Of a stretch of 48,795 nucleotides of DNA, positions 33,948-43,001 are shown piece by piece; positions within the stretch are counted from its first letter, which is position 1, and every line of letters begins with the position of its first letter. The translations under genes were made by a program, and so were the position numbers. The notes below the pieces were generated by a model. That model saw nothing but the letters and a program-made list of their open reading frames with translations, was not told the DNA's origin and searched no databases. Source of the stretch: Candidatus Zipacnadia bacterium (GTDB lineage Bacteria; Armatimonadota; Zipacnadia; Zipacnadales; UBA11051); the NCBI GenBank assembly GCA_029821145.1, contig JALGTY010000001.1, forward strand, positions 1 through 48,795, written 5' to 3'.

Positions 33948-34105
33948 TGAGCCGACATAGCTAGTGCTACTGCGGTGAAGTCGGCTCATGGCAGCGGGCC
34001 GTGCTCAGCGCTCGACCGACCTCTCCGGAAGGCAACGGCGACGCAGGCTGGAAGGCCTAAGCCACGCGAGGCACCGGTTCGGGCTGCCCTTTGACTTCGC
34101 ACTCG
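33948..34105 (+). other. Second foldable stretch before the unknown 627-aa gene
   Basis: Long-range pairing is unusually rich for an intergenic stretch. TGAGCCGAC (33948-33956) is a perfect match to GTCGGCTCA (33980-33988). GAAGTC (33977-33982) pairs with GACTTC (34093-34098), and GGCAGC (33990-33995) with GCTGCC (34083-34088), with GTGC/GCAC inside. Some of these are mutually exclusive, as in a switching leader. No known RNA family was recognised. It could also be the debris of palindromic repeats. Confidence 0.35.
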
Positions 34106-34124
34106 CATCCCTCATGCTCATACT

Positions 34125-34154
34125 TTGCCCCCGCAACACATTCTGTGGTACAAT
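34125..34154 (+). promoter_or_regulatory. Probable promoter of the unknown 627-aa gene
   Basis: TTGCCC (34125-34130, four of six) and TACAAT (34149-34154, five of six) are 18 bases apart. Transcription would begin near 34161, about 70 bases before the ATG at 34232. If active, the gene does not depend on read-through from 33692. Confidence 0.5.
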
Positions 34155-34231
34155 GAGGCATTATTCCCATTAGGTACGCGACCGCTTGTTAGTACAGAAA
34201 CATACCGAGTGTATCGGAGGTAGTTTGCCGC

Positions 34232-36115
34232 ATGTTGAATGAGGAAGAGATGGCCAGGCGGTACTTAGCCGATCTGCTGTTCGATATGCTCATTTACTGC
34301 CCTGGGCCTACCAGAAGCAAAGAACTGGCGGCGCGGCTGCCAGAAAAGCTCGATATTGCTGCGGAATTCGTTGAAACGGTCCTTACAGAGGCCTTTCGCT
34401 TCGCAACGGTCGGGGGGTCGTACGATATTGCGTACCGGCAGGTACTCCCGCAAAGACCGCTGGGCGGGGCGTTTGAGGCTGTGCTGAGCGGTTGTGGCAG
34501 ACCGATACCAATGGCGCTGTTGACCAGTGAACTGGTGCGTACCAAGAAGGGGAACGTGGCTTTCTTCCAGGAGCTGGTGGCGAGCGCCGTGCAAAGGGGT
34601 CAACTGGGCGAGCTTGACGATGAGTTCATATACCTGCCTGACTGGCTTTTCGTGCCCATGCCCGGCACCGACACTGAGCGGCTGCTATATCTCAACGGTC
34701 TGACTGAGGATACGGACCTCGCCGAGGTCATGGATACTTGCACGAATGAAAAGCTCGGCTCGCGCAGCCTCACTGAAACCGCTTACGCGGTCCTCAAGGC
34801 CGCAGAGCGCTCGCTATCCAATAAGGCGCTGGGCTTTCTGGTCGGGTGCCACCAGGGCGAGAAATACGACCCGGCCGAGTTGCTGCGTCAGATGGTATAT
34901 GATGAGGAGAAACGCTTTGTGTGCGTATCCGGTCCCACCTGGATACTGGGCGAGTGGGTCGCCGATCTGCAAGAGTCGCTGCGCAAGCAGGCACCCAAGG
35001 CTGAGGAGCAGGAGCACGAGGTTGACATCGAGCAGATGCTTGCCAAGGAGATACCCGCTGATAAGCGCTATGAGCTATCCGAGGAAGAGACTGCGGGCGT
35101 AATGGCGCTGGTCGAAAACTCCAAAGCGCCTTTTACTATCGAGCAGATTCTGGCCGATGTCCTTGGCTTGACGCCCAATCAGCGCAAATATCCGCCGGCT
35201 GCGCAGGCACTGGAGCAACTGCTTCTCGTCGTGCAGAGCGTGAAGAAGCTGCAACCGGGCCGTTACCTGCGAACTGCCGCGATACCGTTGTGGGCCAGGG
35301 CAATGCCTGAAGCCCTGCTGCCAGATGAATGGATCGCGAGACTCAGCAAAGAAGGCGAACTTCTTTCGGATGACGTTATTCTGCATCCAGACGGCCTGAC
35401 GCCGGAAGCTCTGGAAGCAGCCGCCGAGCAATACTACGACGATGTCGGCGAGCTCTACGTAGCGCCGGTGGCAGCCGACACCGCGCAGGAGACGCTGACC
35501 TATCCCGTGCTGTATCACCACTACTTGGCCGGCACCATCAAGCTCCGGACAATGGACAGTGACTTTTTCGCCGAGGAAGATTCACTGACGATGGTCAATT
35601 TCCACTGCGATGACCAAGAGCTGCTCGGTTTGTGGCTCAATAAGGATACCGGGCTCATATACGGCCTGGCAGCCTGGTATCAGACGCATCTGCCCCCATC
35701 CGGGGCGCTGCTGACCATCACGAAGGCTGACGCCGCTGGCCGCTACGTGTTGCAGTATGGCGACGAGACCGATGTGCAGACGTATATCGGCAGAGAGAGT
35801 CTGCAGGAGCTGTTGATCTGGCGGGAGCGCTTTAGTCACAGGCCCACCTCACTGAGAGAGCTCATTGAGTTGCTACTCGCCGACGACAAGGGGCTCCCGT
35901 TCAGCCAGTTGTGGGCCCAGCTCAATGTCATCCGCCGCACCACGCGAGCACAGCTTGCCTCGGTGCTGAGCTTCTATCACTGCTTCGGATTCGGCGAGGG
36001 TAATCGCTGGTACCTGGACGCCGACAGGATCGCGGATGGGTATGACTGCGAAAAGCTGCAACATGTCGTGGGGCTTGATGAGCTGTTAGTTGAAGCCGAC
36101 GAGGCTGACGAATAG
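34232..36115 (+). CDS. Large protein of unknown family, helical repeats
   Basis: A 627-residue acidic, apparently soluble protein without signal peptide or membrane helices. I do not recognise its family. It looks like several alpha-helical, possibly winged-helix units in a row: an N-terminal YLADLLFDMLIYCPGPTRSK-like helix pair, a VENSKAPFTIEQILADVLGL unit (about residues 290-315, reminiscent of HARE-type winged helices) and a RPTSLRELIELLLADDKGLP unit (about 535-555) of similar shape. The C-terminus is very acidic. CGGAGGTAG lies about ten bases before the ATG. It stands alone between the RNA-like region and gltX. A regulatory or scaffolding role is only a guess. Confidence 0.85.
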   Translation: MLNEEEMARRYLADLLFDMLIYCPGPTRSKELAARLPEKLDIAAEFVETVLTEAFRFATVGGSYDIAYRQVLPQRPLGGAFEAVLSGCGRPIPMALLTSELVRTKKGNVAFFQELVASAVQRGQLGELDDEFIYLPDWLFVPMPGTDTERLLYLNGLTEDTDLAEVMDTCTNEKLGSRSLTETAYAVLKAAERSLSNKALGFLVGCHQGEKYDPAELLRQMVYDEEKRFVCVSGPTWILGEWVADLQESLRKQAPKAEEQEHEVDIEQMLAKEIPADKRYELSEEETAGVMALVENSKAPFTIEQILADVLGLTPNQRKYPPAAQALEQLLLVVQSVKKLQPGRYLRTAAIPLWARAMPEALLPDEWIARLSKEGELLSDDVILHPDGLTPEALEAAAEQYYDDVGELYVAPVAADTAQETLTYPVLYHHYLAGTIKLRTMDSDFFAEEDSLTMVNFHCDDQELLGLWLNKDTGLIYGLAAWYQTHLPPSGALLTITKADAAGRYVLQYGDETDVQTYIGRESLQELLIWRERFSHRPTSLRELIELLLADDKGLPFSQLWAQLNVIRRTTRAQLASVLSFYHCFGFGEGNRWYLDADRIADGYDCEKLQHVVGLDELLVEADEADE

Positions 36116-36466
36116 CTAGCCGTTTAGACCTCGGGTGGCGTCGTTAGTCGTAATGGAAGGGCCTGTCGCAGGAAGCTTCGCTTTGCGAAGCTTTCAAGGC
36201 TGGCCCAGCTGTTGTCGTTGGGCGTTTGGGTATGGGGACCTCGCCAGGATAGCGTCCTACGTGGACCGGCCTCCCAGCGCACCGAACAACGGTGCGCTGT
36301 TCGACGCGGCCCTTCCAACAGCACCACAATGTGTAATGGGAAACGCCTGCAAAACTCTATACTCCTTTTACGATTAGAAATCCGCATAACTACAGTGGAA
36401 CTCTGAGCCACGCGTCTGTGAATGGTCGTGGTTAGGGGCAACTTGCGCGATGAAAGAGTGCACGTC
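36116..36466. other. Gene-free gap with two hairpins before gltX
   Basis: AAGCTTCGC (36173-36181) and GCGAAGCTT (36185-36193) form a perfect 9-bp stem with a TTT loop; no T-run follows. AGCGCACC and GGTGCGCT (36276-36298) form a perfect 8-bp stem. TATACT at 36358-36363 could be a -10 for gltX but lacks a -35. I see no supported gene here; short frames in this stretch have no ribosome site or recognisable content. Confidence 0.45.
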
Positions 36467-37972
36467 ATGCCAGAGCAGATAAGGACCCGATTCGCGCCCT
36501 CGCCAACCGGCAGTATGCATGTCGGCAATGCACACACCGCGCTTTTCAACTGGCTGTTCGCGCGCAAGAACGGCGGTGCGGTCGTCTTGCGCATCGAAGA
36601 TACCGACGAACTGCGCTCTACCCCCGAGGCACTCGATGTCATCTACGACGGGCTGAAGTGGCTCGGAATTGACTGGGATGAAGGACCCGACATCGGCGGC
36701 CCCCACGGGCCCTACATTCAGTCGCAGCGCCTTGAGCTGTACGAGCAGAAGGTCAATGAGCTAGTCGAGCAAGGCAAGGCCTACCGCTGCTACTGCACGC
36801 CTGAAGAAGTACAACAGCGGCGCGAGATTATGCGCGCCCAGGGCCTGCCGCCCAAGTACGACGGCAAGTGCAGAACTCTTACGGAAGAAGACTGCGCAAG
36901 ACTGGCCGCCGAAGGTCGGCAGCCTTGCATCCGCTTCAAGATGAAACAGACCGGCAGTACGATCATCAATGACATCATCCAGGGCGAAGTCGTCTATGAC
37001 AACAACCTCTGCGGCGATCCGGTAGTCTTCAAGCAGTCCGGCTTTCCCACCTATCACCTGGCAGTAGTCGTTGACGATGCCGCCATGGACATCACTCACG
37101 TCATCCGTGGGGCGGGGCATCTGCCCAACACGCAGATACACCTGCAGCTTCAAGCGGCGCTGGACCTGCCGCAGCCGCGTTACGCCCATCTGCCGCTTAT
37201 TCTCGGCGAGGACCGCACTAAGCTGTCCAAACGCCACGGCGCGGTCAGCGTGATGGAGTACCAGGAGCTGGGGTATTTGCCTGAGGCGATGCTCAACTTC
37301 CTGGTTCTGCTCGGCTGGTCGCCGGGCGATGAGCAAGAGATAATGCCCCAGGACGAGATCGTCAGCCGCTTCTCACTCGAGGCCTGCAACAAGGCCCCGT
37401 CTGTATTCGACCTGAAGAAGGCCGAATGGATGAATGGTGAGTACATGAAGCAGATGGAGCCGGCTGAGTTGGCCGACCGGGTTCATCCGTGGCTGGTGGC
37501 GGCCGGGCTGATGGAACAGGACCCGTCCGAGAAGCGGCGGCAGTGGCTCATGGATGTCGTTGAGCTGATGCAGGAGCGAGCCAAGCTGCTGAAGACATAC
37601 ACCACGTGGGCGCGCTACTTTTTCACCGACGACTACGAGTATGAGAACCGCGCCCGCAACAAATGGCTCAATAAGGAAGCGACCGTAGATGTGCTGGACC
37701 GGCTTGCCGACGGTTTCGAGACGCTGGACGAGTGGAACGCGGAGACTGTCGAGAGCGTCATCCGCGGGCTGGCCGAGGAAATGGGGCTATCCGCCGGCAA
37801 GGTGATCCACCCCTGCCGTGCCGCTGTCACCGGCACCACCATCGGCCCGAGCCTGTTCCATCTATTGGTGCTGCTGGCGCATGATGATGTCGTGGCTCGC
37901 CTCCGGCGCACCGCCCGGCTTTCCCGCGATGGAAAGCTGGCCCCCACAGGCGACGATGCGGACGAGGAGTAG
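36467..37972 (+). CDS. gltX: Glutamyl-tRNA synthetase
   Basis: A 501-residue class I aminoacyl-tRNA synthetase that charges tRNA-Glu (and possibly tRNA-Gln). Class I motifs: FAPSPTGSMHVGNAHTALFN (HIGH variant HVGN) at the N-terminus and KLSKR (KMSKS variant) at about residue 250. The YRCYCTPEEV segment precedes the zinc-site-like region, and the C-terminal anticodon-binding domain ends with a Glu/Asp-rich tail. The ATG at 36467 begins at the conserved TRFAPSPTG domain; upstream in-frame GTG codons are less suitable. Full length for the family. Confidence 0.97.
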   Translation: MPEQIRTRFAPSPTGSMHVGNAHTALFNWLFARKNGGAVVLRIEDTDELRSTPEALDVIYDGLKWLGIDWDEGPDIGGPHGPYIQSQRLELYEQKVNELVEQGKAYRCYCTPEEVQQRREIMRAQGLPPKYDGKCRTLTEEDCARLAAEGRQPCIRFKMKQTGSTIINDIIQGEVVYDNNLCGDPVVFKQSGFPTYHLAVVVDDAAMDITHVIRGAGHLPNTQIHLQLQAALDLPQPRYAHLPLILGEDRTKLSKRHGAVSVMEYQELGYLPEAMLNFLVLLGWSPGDEQEIMPQDEIVSRFSLEACNKAPSVFDLKKAEWMNGEYMKQMEPAELADRVHPWLVAAGLMEQDPSEKRRQWLMDVVELMQERAKLLKTYTTWARYFFTDDYEYENRARNKWLNKEATVDVLDRLADGFETLDEWNAETVESVIRGLAEEMGLSAGKVIHPCRAAVTGTTIGPSLFHLLVLLAHDDVVARLRRTARLSRDGKLAPTGDDADEE

Positions 37973-38003
37973 CCTCGCCTCGTTGCTGGACGCTGGTGTC
38001 GGC

Positions 38004-38032
38004 TTGCAAACCGGACTTGCCAAAGCTATAAT
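38004..38032 (+). promoter_or_regulatory. Probable promoter of the thiC-like gene
   Basis: TTGCAA (38004-38009, four of six) and a perfect TATAAT (38027-38032) are 17 bases apart. Transcription would start near 38039, leaving a leader of about 90 bases. I searched that leader for the TPP-riboswitch core (CUGAGA and the GAU/ACC...UGAUCUGGAUAAUGCC-type parts) and did not find it. Confidence 0.65.
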
Positions 38033-38131
38033 TGCTCAAGCTTTCCCGAGGCGCTGCCCGACTCATGCGGCGGGGTTGCGTGGCGGCTACGGTCGAGCCA
38101 CTACTTATATGCAAGAAGGCGCAAGAGTCCC

Positions 38132-39406
38132 ATGAACATACCGTTGAAGGATTACGACAAGATACCGGCGGCCACTGTTGAGGCGGTAGCGAAAGACGAA
38201 AAATGCGCGCCGGAGACTATCTACAAGGGCCTGCAGAGCGGCACGATTATCGTCATGGGCTCGCCCGATGGCCCGGCAAAGCCCATCGGCATCGGCACCG
38301 GACTGCGCACCAAGGTCAACGCCAACATCGGCACCTCACCCGACTTTTCGTCGGCGGATAACGAGCGGCACAAGCTTGAGGTCGCGGTCGCGGCAGGCGC
38401 TGATGCCGTCATGGACCTGTCCACTGGCGGCGATCTGGATGCGATTCGCAAACAGATCCGCGCCGCCTGTCCCGTCGCTATGGGCACGGTGCCTATCTAT
38501 CAGGTTATCGCCAAGCTCGGCGAAGATGGCAAGGTCGCCGATGTCACTGCCGACCAGGTTTTTGAGGTCATCGAAAACCACGCCGCCGATGGCATAGATT
38601 TCCTCACGCTGCATTGTGGCGTCACGCAGGAAACTGTCGCCGCTTTGCAGAAAGACCAGCGCATCTGCGATATCGTCAGCCGTGGTGGCTCGATGCTGGC
38701 GCAGTGGATGGAGCTTACCGGCTGCGAGAATCCGCTTTACGAGCACTATGACCGGGTGCTGGACATTTGCCTGCGGCACACAACGGCGATCAGTCTCGGT
38801 GATGGACTGCGGCCCGGGGCGGTCGCGGATGCCACCGACGCCGGGCAGATCGCGGAAACGCGCGTTTTGGGCGACCTGGTTCTGCGCGCTCGCGCCGCCG
38901 GCGTACAAGTCTTCGTTGAAGGCCCGGGACACATGCCGCTAGACCAAATCGAAGCCAATGTTATTCTGGAAAAACAGCTCTGCCACGGCGCACCTTTCTA
39001 TGTACTGGGTCCGCTTACGACCGATATCGCTCCCGGCTATGACCATATCACCGGGGCCATCGGCGGCGCGATCTGTGCCGCCGCGGGTGCAGATTTTCTC
39101 TGCTACGTGACGCCCGCCGAGCACCTGGGGTTGCCGACAGACGAGGATGTCTGGGACGGCGTGATAGCAAGCCGCATCGCCGCTCATTCGGCCGACATCG
39201 TGAAAGGCATCCCGGGCGCACGGGAGTGGGACGATGAGATGAGCAAGGCGCGAGCGGCGCTCGACTGGGACATGATGCGCGAGCTGGCGATTAACCCGGC
39301 CCGCGTTATTGATGTACGCGGCGAGCGCGGCAGTCTCGACCCCAAAGCCTGCTCCATGTGCGGGCGATTTTGCTCCATGAAGCTGAAACTCGGCAACAAG
39401 GACTGA
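38132..39406 (+). CDS. thiC: ThiC-family phosphomethylpyrimidine synthase
   Basis: A 424-residue radical SAM enzyme that should convert aminoimidazole ribotide to hydroxymethylpyrimidine phosphate for thiamine. Family segments: GTGLRTKVNANIGTS, MDLSTGGDL, FLTLHCGVT, SRGGSMLAQWM and EGPGHMPLDQI. It is the short form without the N-terminal domain of E. coli-type ThiC. The C-terminal iron-sulfur motif reads C407-S-M-C410-G-R-F-C414, that is CX2CX3C, one residue shorter than the CX2CX4C of E. coli ThiC. The paralogue BzaF (benzimidazole synthesis) is the main alternative; no cobalamin genes or riboswitch lie nearby, so ThiC is favoured. Confidence 0.9.
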   Translation: MNIPLKDYDKIPAATVEAVAKDEKCAPETIYKGLQSGTIIVMGSPDGPAKPIGIGTGLRTKVNANIGTSPDFSSADNERHKLEVAVAAGADAVMDLSTGGDLDAIRKQIRAACPVAMGTVPIYQVIAKLGEDGKVADVTADQVFEVIENHAADGIDFLTLHCGVTQETVAALQKDQRICDIVSRGGSMLAQWMELTGCENPLYEHYDRVLDICLRHTTAISLGDGLRPGAVADATDAGQIAETRVLGDLVLRARAAGVQVFVEGPGHMPLDQIEANVILEKQLCHGAPFYVLGPLTTDIAPGYDHITGAIGGAICAAAGADFLCYVTPAEHLGLPTDEDVWDGVIASRIAAHSADIVKGIPGAREWDDEMSKARAALDWDMMRELAINPARVIDVRGERGSLDPKACSMCGRFCSMKLKLGNKD

Positions 39407-39576
39407 CAACCGTTGCGGGCGTAGCCCAGTAATGCTGACTTATTCAATCGGCCCCGGCACATGATACGGTGAGAGCACCGGGGTGCGCTGTTCTTGCTTC
39501 TGTTTATGTATCTACGGCCCCCGGGGCAAGCGGGCTCTGCACGTCGGTCCTGCAGCCGCAAGGAGTCTGGTAATCC

Positions 39577-41247
39577 ATGTCCATCATGCGCATGCGGAAA
39601 TTCTTCGGCCGTCCGATCAAGGTCGGCAAGGGCAAGCGACGTCTGCAACTACTCACTCCGGCGATGATGATATTCGTGCTGATAATCATCGCCCTGCTCA
39701 TCGGCACTTATTTCTCCTTCGGCCCGCCATCGCGAGCGGCCAGTGACGGCCGCGGCCAAGCCACCCAGAAGCTCACCCGCGTCGTCGCCACTATCAACTC
39801 CAAGCCGATCCTGCGTCAGGATTACTACATGGAGCTGTCGCTGGCCGAGAAGCGCTTCGCTCAGCAACTCGACCCCACTCAAATGCGCTTTGTGAGAACC
39901 AGTGTGCTGCAAGGGATGATTGGCCGGCGACTCGAGCAGGAGGCAGCAAAACGCGAACGCATCAAGATCACGAAGAACGACATTAGAGCCGAAAAAGATC
40001 GCATGGTCGAGGAGGAGCTGCAGCGGCGTTTCCCGGACAAGAAGGCCATGCGAGACTATCTGCAACGGAAGCGACTCTCTCTCGATGAACTGCGGGCCAA
40101 TATCCGCAAGGCGCTGCCGGATGATGACGCGCTCAAGGGCAATCTGCAGCTCGCTAAGCTCAAGGAGAAAGTCGCATCGGCCGTGACAATGAGCGACGAG
40201 CAGCTTAAGGAGACCTTCACCGAGGTCAAGGCGCGGCATATTCTCATTACTCCTACCACCATGACCGAAGAGGAGGACGACGCCGAGAACTCGCAGGGCC
40301 AAGATGCCGAAGCCGATAAGCCCGACGAGGCCGGCGACAAAGCCGAGGAACCGAAGAGCGACGTCGAGGAAAAACTCTCCGAGGAGCAGGCCAAGCAGGA
40401 GGCTAAAGAACTTGCCGAAAAGTTGCTCAAGGACATCAAGGCGGGCGCTGATTTCGCCGAACTCGCCAAACGGCACAGTGACGATGACAGCAACGCGGCA
40501 CAGGGAGGGGACCTCGGCTGGTTCAGAAAAGGCCAGATGGTACCCGAGTTTGAGAAAGCGGCTTTTGAGACCAAGCCGGGCGAGGTAAGTGACATTGTCG
40601 AGACCAGCTTCGGTTACCACATAATCAAGGTCGAAGACCGGCGTGAGGAAATGCCGGAAGACTTCGAAAAAGAGCAGGAGATGTACCGCGAACAGGCACT
40701 GGGACAGGCCAAATACCGCGCCTGGCAGGAATATGCAACGCAACTGCACGACCAGGCTGATATCGAGGTCATTGATCCCGAATTGAAGGCGTACCAACTG
40801 CTCGACGAGGACAAGGTTGCGGAAGGCGTGACATACCTCACGCAGGCAGTGGCTAACGACCCCCACAACATTGTCGCGGCCTACGAACTGGCCGAGATCT
40901 GCTACGAAACCGGCCAGCAGGACAAGGCAATAGAGCTACTGGAGAGTATTACCACCAGCGAGTTCGGGGCAACTTCGCCGCGTGCACACATGAGACTGGG
41001 CGAGTTGCTTGTCAGCAAGGGCGAACAGGAAAAGGCCGTCAACTCGTTCAAGTCGGCTTCCGACTGGGCACGGTCCTACATCGAGAAGGACTACAGGACG
41101 CATGTTCAGCTCCAGCAGCAGTTTGAGGAGCTCAAGAAAGACGACCTGGTCGCCAAGGAACAAGAGTGGATTGACGCGTACCTGGAACACGTTCGCGAGA
41201 CGGGCATGGGCGGCGGCATGCCATTTATGCCACTCGACAGGCCCTAG
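39577..41247 (+). CDS. SurA/PrsA-like peptidyl-prolyl isomerase with TPRs
   Basis: A 556-residue membrane-anchored chaperone. A basic N-terminus precedes one membrane helix (about residues 28-48); a SurA-N-like helical region follows (about 65-215), then a parvulin/PpiC domain starting KARHILI (about 218). That domain is interrupted by an acidic low-complexity insert of about 45 residues before continuing with AGADFAELAKRHSDD and GGDLGWFRKGQMVPEFEKA. Two or three TPR-like units occupy about residues 405-500. The tail is Gly/Met-rich. The likely role is folding exported proteins outside the inner membrane. AAGGAG lies 11 bases before the ATG. Confidence 0.9.
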   Translation: MSIMRMRKFFGRPIKVGKGKRRLQLLTPAMMIFVLIIIALLIGTYFSFGPPSRAASDGRGQATQKLTRVVATINSKPILRQDYYMELSLAEKRFAQQLDPTQMRFVRTSVLQGMIGRRLEQEAAKRERIKITKNDIRAEKDRMVEEELQRRFPDKKAMRDYLQRKRLSLDELRANIRKALPDDDALKGNLQLAKLKEKVASAVTMSDEQLKETFTEVKARHILITPTTMTEEEDDAENSQGQDAEADKPDEAGDKAEEPKSDVEEKLSEEQAKQEAKELAEKLLKDIKAGADFAELAKRHSDDDSNAAQGGDLGWFRKGQMVPEFEKAAFETKPGEVSDIVETSFGYHIIKVEDRREEMPEDFEKEQEMYREQALGQAKYRAWQEYATQLHDQADIEVIDPELKAYQLLDEDKVAEGVTYLTQAVANDPHNIVAAYELAEICYETGQQDKAIELLESITTSEFGATSPRAHMRLGELLVSKGEQEKAVNSFKSASDWARSYIEKDYRTHVQLQQQFEELKKDDLVAKEQEWIDAYLEHVRETGMGGGMPFMPLDRP

Positions 41248-41288
41248 TGCCGGGCGACTTAGCAAGTCGCTACTTGTGGGGTGAAGCG

Positions 41289-42107
41289 ATGCTGGCACAG
41301 TTGGCGATAGACGAGCAGGCTGCTGCCGACAAGATCGCCGGCTTTATCCGCGATGCGATTGAGGAGCCCGGCCTCGACGGTGCGGTCATTGCGCTGTCAG
41401 GTGGTCTCGATTCGGCGGTTTCGGCGTACCTGACTGCCCGTGCGATCGGCCCTGATAATTTCCGCGCCTACAACATGCCCTATGTCACCAGCAACCCCGC
41501 CAGTCAAGAGCACGCCTGCCTGGTCGCAGCTGAGCTTGGCATCGCCTTCGAGGCAATTGACATCACCCCCCAGATAGATACTTACTTCGAGCGCTTCCCT
41601 GAGGCCGATCGCATACGCCGCGCCAACAAGATGGCCAGAGAGCGCATGAGCGTCATCTACGATATGGCCAAGGTGCATCACGCCATGGTCATCGGGACCG
41701 GCAACAAGACCGAGGGGATGCTGGGCTATACCACCATGTGGGGCGACATGGCCGCCGGAATTGTGCCCATCGGCAATCTTTACAAGATACAGGTGCGGCA
41801 GCTCGCAGCGTATCTGCGCGTGCCACAGGTAATCATTGACAAGACGCCGTCAGCCGACCTGTGGCCCGGGCAGACCGATGAGGGAGAACTCGGCCTGACT
41901 TACGATCAGGCCGACTGGATACTATACAACATGCTGCAACTCAGCAAGGATGCCGAAACTATAGCCGCTGAGGGCGCCGACGCCAGTGCGGTGCAGCGTG
42001 TGTTTGCCCGCGTCGAACGCAATGCCTTCAAGCGTCGTATGCCCAGCGCCTGCGATATCTCCGACTGCTGGCTGAAGAGCTACACTGAAGCAAGTGGCGA
42101 GGTGTGA
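41289..42107 (+). CDS. nadE: NH3-dependent NAD+ synthetase
   Basis: A 272-residue enzyme that amidates nicotinic acid adenine dinucleotide to NAD using ammonia and ATP. The ATP-pyrophosphatase loop SGGLDSA lies at about residues 36-42; IGTGNKTEGMLGYTT and KTPSADLWPGQTDE are family segments. No glutaminase (nitrilase) domain is present, so free ammonia is expected. Start: a GTG at 41247 overlaps the previous stop, but the ATG at 41289 begins close to the domain and has GGGGTGA just upstream, so it is preferred. Its stop overlaps the rsmI start. Confidence 0.95.
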   Translation: MLAQLAIDEQAAADKIAGFIRDAIEEPGLDGAVIALSGGLDSAVSAYLTARAIGPDNFRAYNMPYVTSNPASQEHACLVAAELGIAFEAIDITPQIDTYFERFPEADRIRRANKMARERMSVIYDMAKVHHAMVIGTGNKTEGMLGYTTMWGDMAAGIVPIGNLYKIQVRQLAAYLRVPQVIIDKTPSADLWPGQTDEGELGLTYDQADWILYNMLQLSKDAETIAAEGADASAVQRVFARVERNAFKRRMPSACDISDCWLKSYTEASGEV

Positions 42108-42988
42108 AGGTCATAGCACTATCTTCCCATTCGCGATCATCCGGCCTGCTGTTGATCGTAGCCACCCCCATAGGCAACCTCAGTGACATTTCCGAGCGCG
42201 CCCTCGAGGCCCTGCAATATGCAGACCTCATTGCCGCCGAAGACACCCGGCGTATCGCCAAGCTGATGTCACATTTCGGCATCGAGAAGCCCACCGAAAG
42301 CTTCCACGGTGACAGCGGCGCGGCGAAGCTCGACCGCATAATCGAGCGCCTGCGCCAGGGCCAGATTGTCGCATACGTGAGCGACGCCGGGACGCCGACC
42401 ATATCCGACCCTGGGGCCGAGCTGGTCAGAGCCGCTGCAGAAGCCGGCATCACGGTCTGCCCCATCCCCGGCCCCAGCGCCCTTACTACCGCACTAAGCG
42501 CCTCGGGCATCAACGCCGACCGCTTCCTGTTTCTGGGCTATCCGCCGCGCAAGGCGGGAGAGCGGGCAGAATTCTTCAGCCTGGTTACATCCCAGCCATG
42601 GACGGTCGTGCTCTATGAAGCTCCGCACCGCCTGAGGCCCACGTTAGAGGAGCTGGCCCAGGTCGCCGAAGACAGGTACGCGCTTGCAGGTCGCGAGATC
42701 ACCAAGAAGTTCGAGGAATTCATTCGCGGGCCGCTCGGCGAGCTTGCGAAACACTTTGCCGAAAACGAGCCGCGTGGGGAATTTGTGATAATCATTGAAG
42801 CCGGCGGCGACGCGCCCACTGAAACCGCACCTGACGAAGCAGCGATCCGCTCGACGCTTGAGCAGCTTCTGCAATCCGGCATGTCGGTCAAGACCGCCGC
42901 CGAGGTTGTCGCAAAGCTGACCTCAATCTCGCGCAATGCCGCATACAAAATGGCCCTGGACGTGGCAGACAAATCGGCGGAGGAATAG
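42104..42988 (+). CDS. rsmI: 16S rRNA ribose-2'-O-methyltransferase RsmI
   Basis: A 294-residue enzyme of the tetrapyrrole-methylase fold that methylates the ribose of 16S rRNA C1402 using S-adenosylmethionine. Motifs: IVATPIGNLSDISERAL at the N-terminus, AAEDTRRIAKLM, YVSDAGTPTISDPG, CPIPGPSA, YEAPHRL and AGREITKKFEEF. The GTG start overlaps the nadE stop by four bases, so translation is probably coupled. A possible internal start nearer VATPIGN is not excluded, as the first 14 residues are not conserved in character. Confidence 0.96.
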   Translation: MKVIALSSHSRSSGLLLIVATPIGNLSDISERALEALQYADLIAAEDTRRIAKLMSHFGIEKPTESFHGDSGAAKLDRIIERLRQGQIVAYVSDAGTPTISDPGAELVRAAAEAGITVCPIPGPSALTTALSASGINADRFLFLGYPPRKAGERAEFFSLVTSQPWTVVLYEAPHRLRPTLEELAQVAEDRYALAGREITKKFEEFIRGPLGELAKHFAENEPRGEFVIIIEAGGDAPTETAPDEAAIRSTLEQLLQSGMSVKTAAEVVAKLTSISRNAAYKMALDVADKSAEE

Positions 42989-43001
42989 GATACCGGATCC
43001 G

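Noticed and set aside
34030-34075. c-di-GMP-I riboswitch, suggested by CGACGCAGGC and GGCCTAA
   Set aside because: The conserved GGGCAAACC strand and the receptor parts are missing; only a few scattered bases agree.
34060-34090. tRNA, suggested by a GGTTCGGGC stretch
   Set aside because: No T-loop consensus GGTTCRANNCC, no acceptor stem and no anticodon arm can be built.
38039-38131. TPP riboswitch before thiC
   Set aside because: Neither of the two conserved core strands is present in the leader.
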